A stretch of 64,000 nt of DNA, from contig VWZP01010350.1 of NCBI GenBank assembly GCA_013396995.1, forward strand, positions 244,806 to 308,805. The letters are read 5' to 3'. Source of the DNA: Dicaeum eximium. Its lineage: Eukaryota; Chordata; Aves; Passeriformes; Dicaeidae. The notes beneath the pieces were generated by a model, which was not told where the DNA came from, searched no databases, and worked only from the letters and a program-made list of their open reading frames with translations. A program made the translations under genes and the position numbers. This document shows, in pieces, positions 11,966-25,900 of the stretch (its first letter is position 1; every line of letters begins with the position of its first letter).

Positions 11966-14900
11966 CTGAATTCCACAAGTTGAATCTCAACTTGCTCCTA
12001 AGGTTAGGTGTTGGAAGTTTTTAATTTCTACTTGTCTAAATCTCTTAACCTATCTTGCAGTTCACTCTTAAAATTACCAGTGATTAAACAAGGCAGTCTT
12101 GGACATGAACTTGTTTTTAATGGAAAGGTTCTATTTTTGCTCAGTGCACACATTTCAGAATGAGAATGATACAAAAATGCATAATACATCATTATACCGA
12201 AAGGTATCAGTTTGTCCTGTCAGAATTTATATTCCCCAAGTTACATATACATATATATATACTTGTATCCTTATAAAGTCATATAAAAAAACAATTTCTT
12301 TATCTTTGAAATGTAGTCCATACAGTGTAGCTGACAGGTCTAATCCCTAAAGTGGCCTTAGCATCAGCTTTACCTCTTCCATTTCTGGTATAGTCAAGTC
12401 CTACAATAACAAACATCAGGGCTGCTTTAGGTCTTGGCTGCCTATAAGAATTCTCTTGCAACTGCTACCAGGAAGAAGATAACCATATTCTTACCAGTGC
12501 CACTTATGCTGTAACACAATCCCAAGCTATGCCATCCATCAGGGAGGGTAAGCATGAGAATGAGTGGTGTGAGGCTGAGGCAATCCTTGGGCACCTGTTT
12601 AGGACAATTTTACAAGCTACAATTTTACAGCCAGAGCAGGAGTCAGCACTTGGCCCTGGGGGTCTACGAATGCAGTGAACAAGAACCTGTGATTTAACAG
12701 AGCAGTATTAGCAGCATGTAGATTTGCCAAGAAAACAGTAATGGACGTGAGGGAATACTATTTTGTCTTGCAGAGGAAGCTGGTAGAGGCTAAGCACACA
12801 GAAATGGACATTAAATGCTTAACTTTGATGGAAACAAAGAGTTCCCTGTCTGCTTTCCTGAAGGCCTAAGTGGATAGCATCAGAAAACACACATGAAAGT
12901 TGGTGCTTGCAAACTAGCTTAGATACAGCCATGATGGCCTATTTAGCCACAACTGATGTTAACTATATTGGGAAAGAAAGCAGAAAAAAGAGTTTTAGTA
13001 CTGAGTGGTCATGGAGGTAAGCAATGTACCACACACATAATTAAAGTTGTATGATTATATGAAATAATAACAGTCATTCAGCTATAAATATAACCATAAT
13101 TGCTGGGATAGAGTATCTAAGAGATGGTTTAATATGAAATTTAGCAATTTTTCTAACTTTGTAAAAGCAAAGAATATAAACTACCTAAAAGATTTCATTG
13201 GTAACTTTGATTGAAGGCTTTTATCAATCATATCTTTAACAGTAGTAAAGTAAGTATTCATTTGTTATTGTTTCTTACATGCATGCATTGTTCAAAATGC
13301 TGTGGCTGGATGTGAAAAAAATACCTCTTTTTGTGGTTGTCACACATCACCTGGAACTTTTTTTCAAGCAAGGGGAGATTTTACAGGGCAGAGAGTGAGA
13401 AGGTAGAAGCAAGGCTAGGGAAGAGCTTGCAGGAGAAATATTGTCCAGGAGGCACCTAGGCACAGAGCACATTCCAGGAAAGGAGATTTTTGTAGGCAAC
13501 AAGAGGAGTTGTGTGGGGTTTTGTGTTGTTCAGGTAGCCATGGAAATTTGCTGGTCTAAAGCTTTACCAGAGGAAGGACACTACTGGACTAGGGAGACAT
13601 TTGTTTTCTGCTCTTTTTGCTTATTTTGTCTTTAGGATGATAATTTTTTTTTTCTTTTGCAAGAAAACCTAGCAATAGAGCTGTGAAATATGGCTGAAAT
13701 ACTTTTATTCAGAATACTTTTAAAACTAGAAAGCTAAGAATGTGGGGGGAAGAGGAGGTTGATTACGCTAATTCTGTTTACTCACTAGATTAGTGCTACT
13801 TACCACAGGATGATTCCTCCATAGCCTTGGGTGACAAAGGCCTTGAGAACAGTAAAAATCAAGCTCACTTGGAATTAGAGTTTCAAGTTCAATTTAAGTC
13901 ATCAATGATTATACAAAGACACCAGAGTAGCAACGACCAAATTCAGGAGGTTTACTTTGGTACTGATTCAACCTGACATGTCAGAAAGGACAGTCCCAGG
14001 AATGTAACAGATTCTGGTTCAGGGGAAACTCATTTCAATTGCTTTCATTCTGTTAAATGACCCTTAGCTACCAAGAGGGCAACTTTACCTGTGTTTGTTT
14101 GTATGTCTGTGCACGTGCACACCCACATATGATAAGGTAGAAAAACGGCTTTTGCTTCACCTGATTCAGCTGAAGTGGATATTCAAGACAGTCTCAGACC
14201 ATGCTTTTCACTTATGTCCCTTTTTTCTTGAGTGTTCTTTTGAAAAATTGCTTCTTAATTCACTAAAACTTTTTTTTTTTTTAAGCAGGGAATAATCATA
14301 CGAATTCTACCAGCTCTTGACAGTTTTTGTGTAGGTCTCTTCTGTTCTCTTCTGTTTCAAGTTTGTTAAATTAAAAATTATATGGCACTACATGTTTCTA
14401 TCAGAGCAAACAGTGCTACTATCACCAAGATTGACATATTTAAAGGATATGCAAAGTAAACTAGACAGTAATCCTTATTATAGGTTCTGTATTAAAAATA
14501 CTTAATCCTACCTTATAATAGTACTGAAGGAGTCATCTGAGGCTGAAGAAAAATGTTTCAGCAATGCTCCTTTGTATTTTCAACATTCAGATGGTCTGCT
14601 CTGGCAGTGAGTTATCTATGATGATGGAAAGTCATCTCCAATTGGGAGAATGACTCCCATCTCCCGTTTGGTAACTTCTCCCAAAAAGAGGGTTTTATCA
14701 GGTATACTCTTTTTAAATTGTATTTTTCACCGTAAAATTTTTCTTCCTGCTAGTCCATTTTAAGATATTGAGAGACAGAGAGAGAAATGTACAATTTGTT
14801 ATCAGAAAATAAATTAAGACATATTTTATGTTCACAAAACAACACACAATAAAACAGCTATTACAAGAACAAGTAACATTTTGGAGGACATTATTCAGTG

Positions 14901-16270
14901 AAGTATCATTACTACAAAATTATCATACTAACCTAAGTGAACTGAACTCTGGCTTTTTAAATGTAGTATTAACCATTTCATAAACACCTAATACATGGAC
15001 ATAAAACAGGTGGCAGCATCAACATGAATAATTTGGTTAACAAAATGAGAATATCAAAAAACCTGAACTCTTCCAGGAAAAATGAAAACAACGATTTGGC
15101 AAGCTGGGTCCTAAAGATAAGATTCTTTGCAAGTTCTAACAGTTACAAATGAAATCTGAAACTCAAAAGGCCACAGATGCAGAAACTCTCCATATTTTTC
15201 TCCAAGACTTGCCTAATGTGTGGTTTCTACAACCTCTGTACTTGTGCAGCTGGGCAGGAGGAGGGGTGTGCCTGCTGTGTAGGACAGATGCAGAGGCAAG
15301 GGAAGAGTCTCCTGGTGCACAGCTGCTTGTGAGTGAAGTAGCACAGCAGCAGGGAGGGGAGGCGAACTGAGCAGAGAGTCACAGTGAATGCGGGAGAAGC
15401 ACTGGGCAGGGCAATAAATGAGAAGGGAGGGCAGGACAGCACCTTACAGTGCCACATCCTGTGGCAATGAAAGAGGGCAATGAGAGCCTTAGGAGACACT
15501 TCCAGGAAGGAAATGCTCTCTCTCTGCATCTTTTTGGGCCCTCTTTCTGAAGTTGAGGTCATTAAGTAGAGGCTAGAGACAATGACTTCCAGGTTCATGA
15601 GCTACACTGCATGCAAGAAATCATATGCTGGGCATTACCTTTATTTCTTCCACAAGCACTAAGGAATATATCATAGGACTTCTCTTATCTGATAAAATTA
15701 TTTATTGGATATAGCTTAGGACTGTGGAGGAATTCCATTCACCCAGATCCACATACTCCCCTCTTCTAAAAATCTGTAGTCAGGCAGCAGACTATTAGAA
15801 GCTTTCTACATAAATCTGCTTGGGAAATGAGAAATGACCAAACAGAGATGCATAAAAACAGACAGACAGGAGAGGCGTGGCTCTGATTCCACACAGCATA
15901 AATACCTCATTGTGCATCAGCAGCTTTCCTAATAACCAACAGCTCAAAAAAAGGTAACCTTCATGTAATAATTAGGCTTATCTCCTACTGTAATATTGCC
16001 AAGAACACATTCATCAAACATGTAAATAAATTAATGAAAAAAGGAAAAGCATAGCATTTGACTGACATTTATAATACTATATATTTCAGTAGTGGTGTGA
16101 TTCTTTATTCTCTATTAAACACTGCCTCAAAAGTGTATCAAATGGATATTAATGATTGCTCATGATATTCTTAAGCAGATCCACAGAATGCTTAATTTTA
16201 ACAATTTTATATAATTAAATAAAAAACATCCAGATAAAGACTTCCCAGAGAAGCGACAATTTGTCTTAAT

Positions 16271-16375
16271 TAAAAAAAAAATCCCCAGGAAAAACCCCAA
16301 CAAAACCAACAACAAATCAACCAAAAACCCCCCAAAAAACCCCACACCAGCCCCCCTCCCCAGAAAAATCCACAC
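16271..16375. repeat. C/A-rich low-complexity tract
   Basis: Alternating A and C runs with almost no G or T on the + strand. Confidence 0.9.
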
Positions 16376-18834
16376 CACTGTTAATTACTATTGTGGCTAT
16401 TATTTCACATCCCTAGTACTGCCATACTGATGTTTTTCCCAGCGATCAAGGAGATCAAAGAAATCTGATGTCTCACAAGGGGTTTGAACTACAGCAAAGA
16501 GAATTCCTCTTAATTCCTTGTCAGTTTTTGAACACTGTCCAAATCAGATGAACAACATCTTGCTGTTCTCAATGAGACTTGTGTGCAATGGGACTGATAG
16601 TCTCAGGAAATTCAGAATAAAGTAAGGAAATTTTTGCCTTGTATATGAGTTTGACTCATGCCCAGCTCTGTAATGAATCTCCCAATTGTTCTGCAGACTT
16701 TCATGGTTTATTTGGCAGTCTCATTTCTTTTCTTAGCAACATGTACCTACAGCTCCAACCTACTACTATCACTTTGTGCCACAGCAAGCAATATTAGGTT
16801 CCATTAGACCATGGAATAAGCAGAGACATTGAAATGTCCCGTCCTTCTTGAAATTAACTTTTTATGTCAGTTCCCCATTCATACAAGGCACTTCATGTTT
16901 GTTTCCACACTCTAGCCTGGCACTGTTGTAAAAAATTTGGGGTTTAAATTGATTGAATTGACACCAAACTGACAATTTACTACCTGATAGCAATCCCCAG
17001 CAGTAAGCATCCAGGGAACCACTATGGGGTGCTTCTCTACTGTGCTCATCTTGCTATTAACGTATTGTAGAACTGTTATAGCTTGCATGCAATTCTTGGA
17101 AGGCGCTTTTTTTGTCATCCAAATATTCTGAGGCTGTAACAGATCATTCCAGATTCCCATCAGAGCTTAATCCTCCCACTCAGTGCTCACAGTACAGGCC
17201 CCAAGTGGTTGCTTCACATGCATATTTGCTCAATGAATGCACACGAAAGTGGTCAACTTCATCTTCCTCCCCTTAGATTTTCACAAGTACACTACAAAAT
17301 TGGTATTTCCCTAACAGAAACAGATAAAATGCAGGAAGATGGAAAAGGAACTTGTAAAGGCATAAAGGTAGACTGGAGCATACAGATCTGTAGGTCTAAA
17401 ATCATATGGAGATTGTAGAGAACCCCAGAAAACACTGCAAACCACCCCCGCTCCCAGTGCAATTTACAATATGAGATTATTGACAGCCACTTGCTAGCAA
17501 ACCCTGGGTTTGAATGGATGCAGTGACAATGCAAACATAGGGTGACTGTGCCAAAATAGTTAATGTCAGGACTGTTGCATTTACAGAACTTCTGCTAACA
17601 TGCTTTCCTACTGACAGTCAGGCATTAATAACCTTTCCTTAACCTTAAATGAAAAATACCACATCTAGATTGATAGTTCATACAGATGCCATAATGGCAT
17701 GTAAATCACTGGGCTTCATGCTGGAAGTCTAGGAGCAGGTTAGATAAACACCTATAAGGAATGGCAGGAATATTCACAATTCTCTTTCACAGCAAATCCC
17801 TCCCATTTCTGTTTTTCTGATCATTTGGTTTAAACCAACTATTGAGCATATTGAAATATTGCCTTTCCTATGTCTCAACTTGCAAGCTGCATGAGATTTC
17901 AATTCTCTGCATTGTAGAAAAATATTCTATGTAGGATCAACAATAATGTTACATTAAACTACAAACTAGTTCTAAATATAAAATACCTAGTACTAAATAT
18001 AAAACATTTGTTTACAGACTCCTGCAACACCGCTAGCAAGAGAAATTTCACAATGGCTGATAATTCTTTTCAGCTGTCTATCACACAATTAAATAAGCAA
18101 GAGCATTCACACTGTGTGAGACACACCACAAATGTACAGAGGTAAGTGGTAAAGATTCATGAGCGGACCCCACTCATGTCAAGTGCACACAGGACAAATC
18201 TCACTATTCTTACCAAAACTTGCTTTTAAACTGCCTTAGACACTGGTGTGTGTCCTACAGTTTCTAAAGATAAGAACTAGCTACAAAACCCTTCTTCACA
18301 TTCATTATTCCTGTGAATGGAACAATGCACAATGAGTTACGTATCTTAATATGCCCAAAAAATCTTAAAGGGGATGAAGAACTCATCAGAAAGGATACAC
18401 AACAGGATCCCATACAATGCACCCTGTCCTTGATCTGAGATTTAAAAATTTGTACATTTTATGTGGTACCTTGCTAATGATTTCAGTATCTGAACATGAG
18501 AGTTTAGTAACTGCATTTTATTGTGTCAGAGCTGTAGTACTGCATTTCACCTGACTATACTCTCATTTATAGACTGATATATTCTGTATCTTTCTACATG
18601 TATACATAAATGTATGTACCCATTCCCAAATAGGTAGCTAACGTGTTTTGATTGCAATAAGAGAAATATACAGGAAGAAAATTTTCCAAACAGAATTTGT
18701 AATTTTAAAAATCATCATGCAGTGGTAATTTAAAAATATTTATTTCCATCTTGATTCTGGAAATAGGACTGAATCCATTAGTACGTGGACTGGAAAGTGA
18801 ATAAACAGTTTCATTAAGGAGACATGTTAGCTCC

Positions 18835-18965
18835 AACAATGTTTATTGGGGCAAGCCTGCACTCCGGCTGCATATGGTGCACCTTTAAATTGGGCCGTTA
18901 AAATACCAAATAAAATGTCAAAGTCTGTCAGGTCTGCAGCTTTTATAAATTGTTTAGACTGGGGA
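18835..18965. promoter_or_regulatory. Candidate conserved non-coding element next to the CpG block
   Basis: A non-repetitive stretch with TTTAAATTGGGCCGTTAAAA, a GTCAGGTCTGCAGC segment and TTTATAAATTGTTTAGAC immediately beside the CpG-rich block. It has the look of a regulatory element. No family or factor is assigned. Confidence 0.3.
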
Positions 18966-18984
18966 TAATTTGGGTTTGGTACAT

Positions 18985-19580
18985 CATGCCTCGCAGATCC
19001 CGCGGCGCGGAGGCAGGAGCGGGAATGGGCCCGGCAGAGCAGGGGCACGGCCAGGCTGGCACCGGGCACCTCCTGCCCATCGCCCTCCTGCCCCGGCGGC
19101 TGCTCCCCGTCTCGCTGGGTGGCAGCCTGAGATTACGCGCGTGACTAAATAACCACATTCAAAAAAATTAAAAAAAAAATAAAACTTGACTTCAAAGGGA
19201 ATGCCGCAGCCACCGGCCGGAGTTGCGCGGTAACTTCACATCGGGCTGCAGCACCGTAGCGCTGGCACGGCCGCGGGCCGCTGCAGCTCAGTCACCGCCA
19301 CACCTTGGCGGGCGCCCTCCCGGCCCTCGCCCCGCCGCCCTCCGCGGAGCCGAGCGCTGGAGCCCCGCCGCCCTGGAGCCCCCCGCGCTCCCGGCCCGCC
19401 CGGCGCTCCCACCCACGGCGCGGCCCGGACCTCACCTTCAGCTCCCGGGAGGCCACACGGGCCGCCAGCTCGATGACACAGCCCACCGCCATGCGTGCCG
19501 CCCCGGCCGAGTGCAGCTCGTTCCAAACGGTGTCACTGTCCACCTGAGCAAACAGCCGGCCCCGGGAGGAAGGCAGCGGA
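18985..19580. promoter_or_regulatory. Intragenic CpG-rich block around an HDAC9 exon
   Basis: A sharp GC and CpG peak (CCGCGGCGCGGAGG, CCGGCCGGAG, GGCGCGGCCCGG and many more) in an otherwise AT-rich gene. It is interrupted by a short A-rich segment at about 19143-19195 and covers the exon at 19436-19543. It could be an internal promoter or simply GC-biased exon context. No initiation signal can be read with confidence. Confidence 0.6.
19436..19543 (-). CDS. HDAC9: HDAC9 deacetylase-domain exon (GAARMAVGCVIELA), in a CpG-rich block
   Basis: A 108-bp exon, phase 0 on both sides, with acceptor TTTGCTCAG and donor GTGAGG. Its 36 codons begin VDSDTVWNELHSAGAARMAV and end ARVASRELK. This is the helix-rich part of the deacetylase domain just before the catalytic loop. 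GAARMAVGCVIELA is nearly invariant in class IIa HDACs. Codon usage is strikingly GC-rich compared with the other, AT-rich HDAC9 exons here, consistent with its place inside a local GC/CpG peak. The Ala and Arg substitutions (AARVASRELK, where human is close to ASKVASGELK) may be linked to that base composition. Confidence 0.97.
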
Positions 19581-19610
19581 GAGGGGAGAGGGAGAGGGAG
19601 AGGGAGAGCA
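19578..19610. repeat. GAGAGG tandem repeat
   Basis: Five or so GAGAGG-type hexamers just upstream, in transcript direction, of the CpG-block exon. They form a pyrimidine tract on the transcript. Confidence 0.9.
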
Positions 19611-19894
19611 TGAGAGAAAACAAACCCGTGAGGGAGGGCTGGCAGCGTGACAGCCCGTGTACAATAACATCAGTCTTCCGCGCTGGCCAGCTGAAAGGCC
19701 TTCTGGACATGGCTTTGCTTATGCTTTTTCTCTGCACGGGCTTCTCCAATGGAAACACATTCCTGTCATGCCTCGCTGCCATTCCCTGTTTAGATTTCTC
19801 ATTACAAACAGTGTTACATCGGCCGGGCCCGGCCTGCTCGCCAGACGCTCCTGAAGCTGGCTGCTGAGGTGACGGGGACCTGCCAGCGCCGGGA

Positions 19895-19933
19895 CCATCG
19901 GGAATGTCCATCGGGAATGTCCATCGGGAATGA
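19895..19933. repeat. 3 x 13-bp tandem repeat
   Basis: Three consecutive copies of CCATCGGGAATGT, the last with a final A. It is CpG-containing. Confidence 0.95.
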
Positions 19934-22900
19934 GCAGCCACCGCCCCAGCACCAAAGATCATCAATGGCACATCTATGGCCCCTTTCTTAAGAACTAAAC
20001 GGAGTAGTAACCCCTTGTTTTTCCTTCCCAGGCGGTTGTTTATAAGCGACTGAAATTAGAACAATTGTTTTGAATAATTTCAGCAGTCACTTTTGCCATA
20101 GACAGAAAATGGAATTCCATAAATCAAGACCCTCTGTATATCCAGTTCTGATGAACTAATAAGTTTTGGCTGGAAGGCTTTATTTTGTGACAGATTAATG
20201 AGGGGTTTTAAAGTAGAGAAAGTTATCTTCTGCACTTTCTAAATGAGAAAGTATGATATGTAAAACATTACATTATAAAGAATATACTATAAAGGTAGCT
20301 AAGCAGCACTGCTCTACAGTTTCAATCAGTGTGCTAAAACTTGACTTTTGAAATCTATTTTTGATAAGTATTTATTTGCAGAAATATACCAAAACACATA
20401 GGTGAAATATTATATATCCCTATATATATTATGTATTATGTAAAGCAGACAAGATGGTGTTAAATAGTCTGAAAAAGTTATCCAAAGAGACAGTCAGACT
20501 TCCTTGATGCTCCATGGGAAGTGCATTTAATTGTAGCATACCGTACAAATTTATCATGAAAAGAAAAACGTTTAGAAATAGACAAAATACTGTGGCAGAT
20601 GCTATTTGGATTACTTCCAAGCACACTGAGACATGTTTTCAGTTTGAATCAGAAGCTTCTGTTCCTAATTCCATTNAAAAAAAAAAAAGGAAAGAAAGAA
20701 ATCAAGTAATTGAAAATGGATGCAACTGCTGCTTGACTCTGGAAGTTCAGAGGAATTTCTCTGATTAGTCATTTGAAACAGAAAGAAGCTTGATCTAAGC
20801 TTGATCTTCTCTACACCTGTCAAATGTCTTTGCCATTACTGTTACAATAATATTATATTTCAAGCTATTAAAATGATCTTATTTTTCAGTATTCTGGACC
20901 TGATTTTTCTATCATTTTGATCAGTTTTGTGTGCATGCAGCAGAACTAATGAAAATAGTTTGTATATGCAGTAGACCTGAATAAGAAAACTAGATTTTGC
21001 TTGCAGAGTTTAGAATAGCAGTAGTGACAGCACACTGTTTTCATCTGAGAAACTCAAAATGTTGTTCAAACACAATTAAGCATCATCAGCTTGATATGGG
21101 ATGATTTATTGTACTCGTTTAGTAGATTGGTAGCTTGAGATTTAAAGAAATAAAAGTAGGTTTCAGAAAGATGCACACTGATCAGTAGGTAACAAGGAGT
21201 AAGAAAGAAACCAAGTAGTAAAAAAATAATGACATAAGTAACATTAGGCAGACCTTCAAGTTATCTCTCTGTTGCTTTAAAGGAACTGTGAATCAAATTT
21301 CATTTTTAAAGCTAGTCAGGAGATAAATAAGTAGGGGTCATTGGTTAAATAAATTTAATCAAACCATAATAAAGTTTGAAAAATACTGTGCAGTATTTTA
21401 AATAAGGAAGTATCAGCAAGAGGGCTGAGAGGGAGTACTTTCTTACCCTTTTTATGGCTAGCAAATTAAGGTTAACGTGAAGGAGTGGCTGATGAAAATG
21501 ATTCAATGGCAGCTGCTCCGTACACCAGGGCATGAGCAGGAGCAACCTGCATCCTCAAAGGGACTATGATTCATTTCCAGGAAGGCTGATTAAGTTAAAA
21601 TTGCAACCACAGCTTGAGAGTACCCACCCTTAAGACAGTTGTCTGCTCTGACACATGAGACTGCAGTCTCTGCATCCGCTGAATGCTGAGCATTGGCCAA
21701 GGTACAGCATTTATCATTTTCTGCTTTCAGCTGGGTGTGAGGAGACTGAACTGGGACAGTAAGACCAAGTATCTTCCACTGAAAAGTTTTCCCTCAGACC
21801 ACTTGAATGACTGCTACCTTAATTTACCTGAACTGGTAGAAAAAATGGGCAGTCAGGAAACAGAACAGTGTTTCCTGAGAAAGTTTTCAAAAATGACCAC
21901 CTAAATGAACACAGGAAATTCAGGATATTTTAGCTGATCTCATGGGCATGGTACCTGTAGTGAATAGTAAAGTCTTAAAACTAGGGTTAGCCAACTGAAG
22001 CTGCATACTTCAATGCACAGTTACTATAATACGAGAAAAGTAACAAATACATTAATATTTACCCTGAAAAGGCACAGTGTTACAAACGTAGATGTCAAAT
22101 ACTATTTATTATTCTTGCAAAATTAAGACTGAATTTCTGAGGAGCATCTCATGAAGAACAACCTAGAAGTACTTGCTTCACACAGCCAACGCTTTAGTTG
22201 TAACAACTAGAAAATCCCATCTCACTCCATTTTATATCTCTATTAATTCTGCGTATTCCCTTAAATGTTTCAGGTGTTTAAACAGAGACTTTCTTTTAGT
22301 GTTACTCAGTGTTTACTTTGTAAATTGCTGTTGAAAACAGTGGTCTAAATGGCAAACCCATTAAAAGTACAGCTAGTAGCTGGCCCAGTTGTCAGGCTGT
22401 ATATGAAATGAAGCTTTAAAATCCTACTGATACGCTTTTCTGTATTCCTGTGAGATGAAATGGTTGGATTTTGTACAAATAAAGGGAATAAGATTAGACA
22501 CTGTGGTTTCTGGTTCTAGTGCATGTAAATATCACATATATCTGACAGCCTATCTGTATGCTGACTATGCATGAATTTGTGACAAATTTGATGCTTTCTG
22601 AATCACAGACTATGACAAAGTCAGATGGAATTTTATAACAGATTATTTTTGTTTTGTACTTTGGAGCAGCCAAAGAATTCAGTGAAAAACCTAGCTGGAT
22701 TAGGATTGTTTTTCAGACAATGTTAAACAAAATTTTCAGAAAATACAGCATTAGTAGCTGAATTCTAACAGAGAATCTTAGCCTTTTTTCTGTTTAATTA
22801 TGTTTAATATTTAAATATTACTTCTATTTGGGAGTTCTTTAAAAATTGTCAGGATAGAAGAATGTTCTGAATTGAACCAAATGAAAAAAACCACTTTTTT

Positions 22901-25900
22901 TTAAAGCATCAAAATGTCAGTGTTGAACTATGAGCGTACTACATATTTTGTTACCAAAAATCCTATCACTGCTACAGTTCTTCAAAGCAGAATTGTGCAC
23001 GATAACGCCAAGAGCCAGAGAACACGAGCCCTATCTGAACACTGACTTTCTAACACACATATGGATTTACTTCACTCCCAGTTTCCTGAATGAGCACTGT
23101 AGGTTGCAGGCTTTTTCAAGCACATCTAGTATAGCTCAATCATTGGCATGTGTAGCAAAGCTAATACTCTGCAAAGCTACAGATGATAGAAATTAAGCTA
23201 CCTGTCCCTGAAGTGGATGTGGAGGCATTAAAGAGGAAGGGAATGACTTAAGTGAAAAAAAATGTAGGTAACTTCTCCTGACTGAATGAATTAATATTTC
23301 AAGCCCCGTGTCTAGTCTGCTTTACACTACAAAAAAACTTGATATGAATTGTTCCTGTAAGAAATGTCTATGTGATAATGCTACTTTTGCAATGAAGACT
23401 TTAAGCATACTCAGAACAAACTAAAAAAGAAGCCTTATAGCAGAGATACTTCAACAGACAGAAAGCTTGTACTATAACCCCTTTTGAGCTGGAAAATTTA
23501 ATTTTAAGGAGGACTGACTGTAAAGTTTGAAAGCTGCCAGCTCCTTATGCTGTGCTCAGGTTGTGGCATATGTGAAAATGGTGAGGAAAGATAGGGCAAT
23601 ATAAAAAATCATTGCAGTTGACAAAACTTGAAGTGTTGCTTATCCTGCTATTTAAATTAATCTGGAACCTACCTCAGGGGGGCAAAAAAGGAGTGTGATT
23701 AATAATGCTAAAACATTTCTAAGATAATAACTGCTTTTTGTTTTACCCATCCTTCCCGGCTGCAACGCCTCTTCGCTCCTTATCTTCTATTTCAGTCCAC
23801 TTTTTCCAGAAATCTCCTGGGATCTGCCAAGTGGTCATTGTATCACAGCTCTGCTGACCAGAGATGCTGCTCACCATCTGACAAATCTTTCAGTTTTTTA
23901 CACCCTACATGATGTATTCATCTGTGCGAGTTATTTACCTTTCCTAAATTATTGCTAACTCTTTAGTTGTCTTGGATACATCCCCACTGATAACTATAGG
24001 ACAATATAAAAGAAAGCCCAAGCTGCTACTTTGGGGTGAATTCAAAGCATCCTAGAATTTTTCTCTTCCCACTCCTCCCACAAACACACAACTTGTGATT
24101 TAATGTAAATTAATTTTCTGCAGTGGAATTCTGATTTTACTCCTAAGAGGAATTAAAAATACACTGAATTTCTCATCCTGCTCTAGATGCCATCATTAAA
24201 GTCAAAACCAGTCCTCTTAGAGATACCACACATCCCCACAAGAGATACTAATTTTCTGACAACAGCTCAAAAATCAATCTGTCATCTAATTGTTCATAGA
24301 AACTTTGACCTGTGATACTCCTTGGATAGCGGTCATTGTATTCCATGTGTCCGATATTCTGGACAACAAGAAGTTCTTTATGGTAGTTTGAAAGGATTGT
24401 TTGCCCTTTCTTTAAAGAGTAGAAATTGGGGCTCAGGTATTCTTGGATGGAAGTTTTGCATTTCAAATGGATACATTTCAACACAAATCTAAAAAAACAA
24501 CCATGTTAGAAAAATTCTGTCCTTTGATATAAGTGGTTCTAATACTGAGAAGTAAATGAAATCTGGTCACTCACAATAGTGTAGCTATATGCAGTAAACA
24601 AACTGATTAAGAATCTGCGACAAATAATACTGGAGAGTAATGACCTTCTCAGTGATACTGAAATTTAATAAAATTTAGATATATCAGAGCGAATTCCTGT
24701 GTTTTAGCTTTAAAAGCATTCAGAGTCTCACACTCTTTTACTTACGCCAGAGCACACGTGTTTCTATCGCTGGGTTAAATATTTTTCTGAAGTGTTTCAA
24801 TTTCTAAAAATTGTGTGGCATTTCACTATCACTTCCAGCAAGGAGTCTGTCATTCTTAGAGACAGTTGGTGCCAGCTAACGCTACCACATAAGTTTGTAA
24901 TATTTTGCTCCTCACCATGAGCTGTGCAGCTTCCCAGGTGTCACGCTCATAGCTCTCACCTCCCACTCTTACAGATGTCCTGGTGATCATTCATCACCTC
25001 TGTGATTTCCACTAGGAAGCAAAAGGTCCTCAACGTGCTTCTCAGCTGCTGTTTCATCTCACCATGACTAAAGAAGCGAAGGTGCGCACATCATCTCCAA
25101 GGAACAACTTCTAATGAATGGCCTGTCAGCCGTGTCACTCGTTAAGGAACAAAGGAGAAAAGGTTTGCATGGCTGACGTCTTTTCCATAAATTCCAGATA
25201 CAGGGAGTGTGTAAAAGTGTACTACTTTAGGAAAAATATGTACAGTGAGCTCCCTTTATTTTTACTGCTCTTGCAGCTGTATCAAAGATTTTTTCTGTCA
25301 GAGGCATTTCCAGCTGTTCTGATGTAAAATGCATACCTTAAAGAGTACCCAAAATATCAGCTTTGCGTATTTTCTTGCGTACCAGTGTGATTTACAGAAA
25401 ATTTGTGGAGGGCATGTGATCTTTCAGCTCTAGCAGGATGAATAGTTCAAACAACCATCACAAATCATTGCTTAAACAAAAACCATGGAATTCCCTCACT
25501 CCTGGATTGACTTCTGTGTTTGAATAATTCCAGTAGGAGAATATATCAGTAATAATATTTATGGAAAAGGATTCCTAAAAATAGTTTTAAAGGCTATTAA
25601 TTGTGACCCCAAAAGCCTCTTTCCAGGCTTTCCACAAGAACAAGGAATGCAGGCAATACGTGAACCAGTTGTATGTAGAATACTTAAGGTCTTTCAAGTT
25701 TTACCTGCCAGTTGTGAAGTAGCATGAAAAGCTAATCAAAGCAAATTTTCAGAAAATATTCAGTAAAAACATTTAATTATTAATTAGCTATTGAATGCCC
25801 AGCAGAGCTCCTGATGTTGGTAGTCATCCCCTGATTTAAATGCAGCATCCCCTCTGTAAAAATGAAATTAGGCTTAAAGTTTGTAAAAAAAAACTAAATA

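Larger units (their letters stand above)
8053..19435 (-). other. HDAC9: HDAC9 intron (11.4 kb)
   Basis: A large intron. It contains a CATA microsatellite near 8251, a possible decayed CR1 scrap near 11895-11965, a C/A-rich low-complexity tract near 16271-16375, and a short direct/inverted repeat at 10276-10320. A candidate conserved stretch at 18835-18965 lies next to a CpG-rich block that begins near 18985. Open frames such as 8716-9087 have no family signature. Confidence 0.85.

Noticed and set aside
19223..19867. 214-codon open frame on the + strand
   Set aside because: It lies antisense to a real HDAC9 exon in a GC-rich block where stop codons are rare. The translation is low-complexity Pro/Ala/Arg with no family signature.
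19895..19933. Regular short repeats, considered as a CRISPR-like array
   Set aside because: Direct tandem copies without spacers in a vertebrate intron. Not a CRISPR array.
19438..19971. 177-codon minus-strand open frame over the same block
   Set aside because: It is in a different frame from the HDAC9 exon it overlaps and has Ser/Pro-rich repeats from the GAGAGG and 13-bp tandem repeats. It is a by-product of composition.
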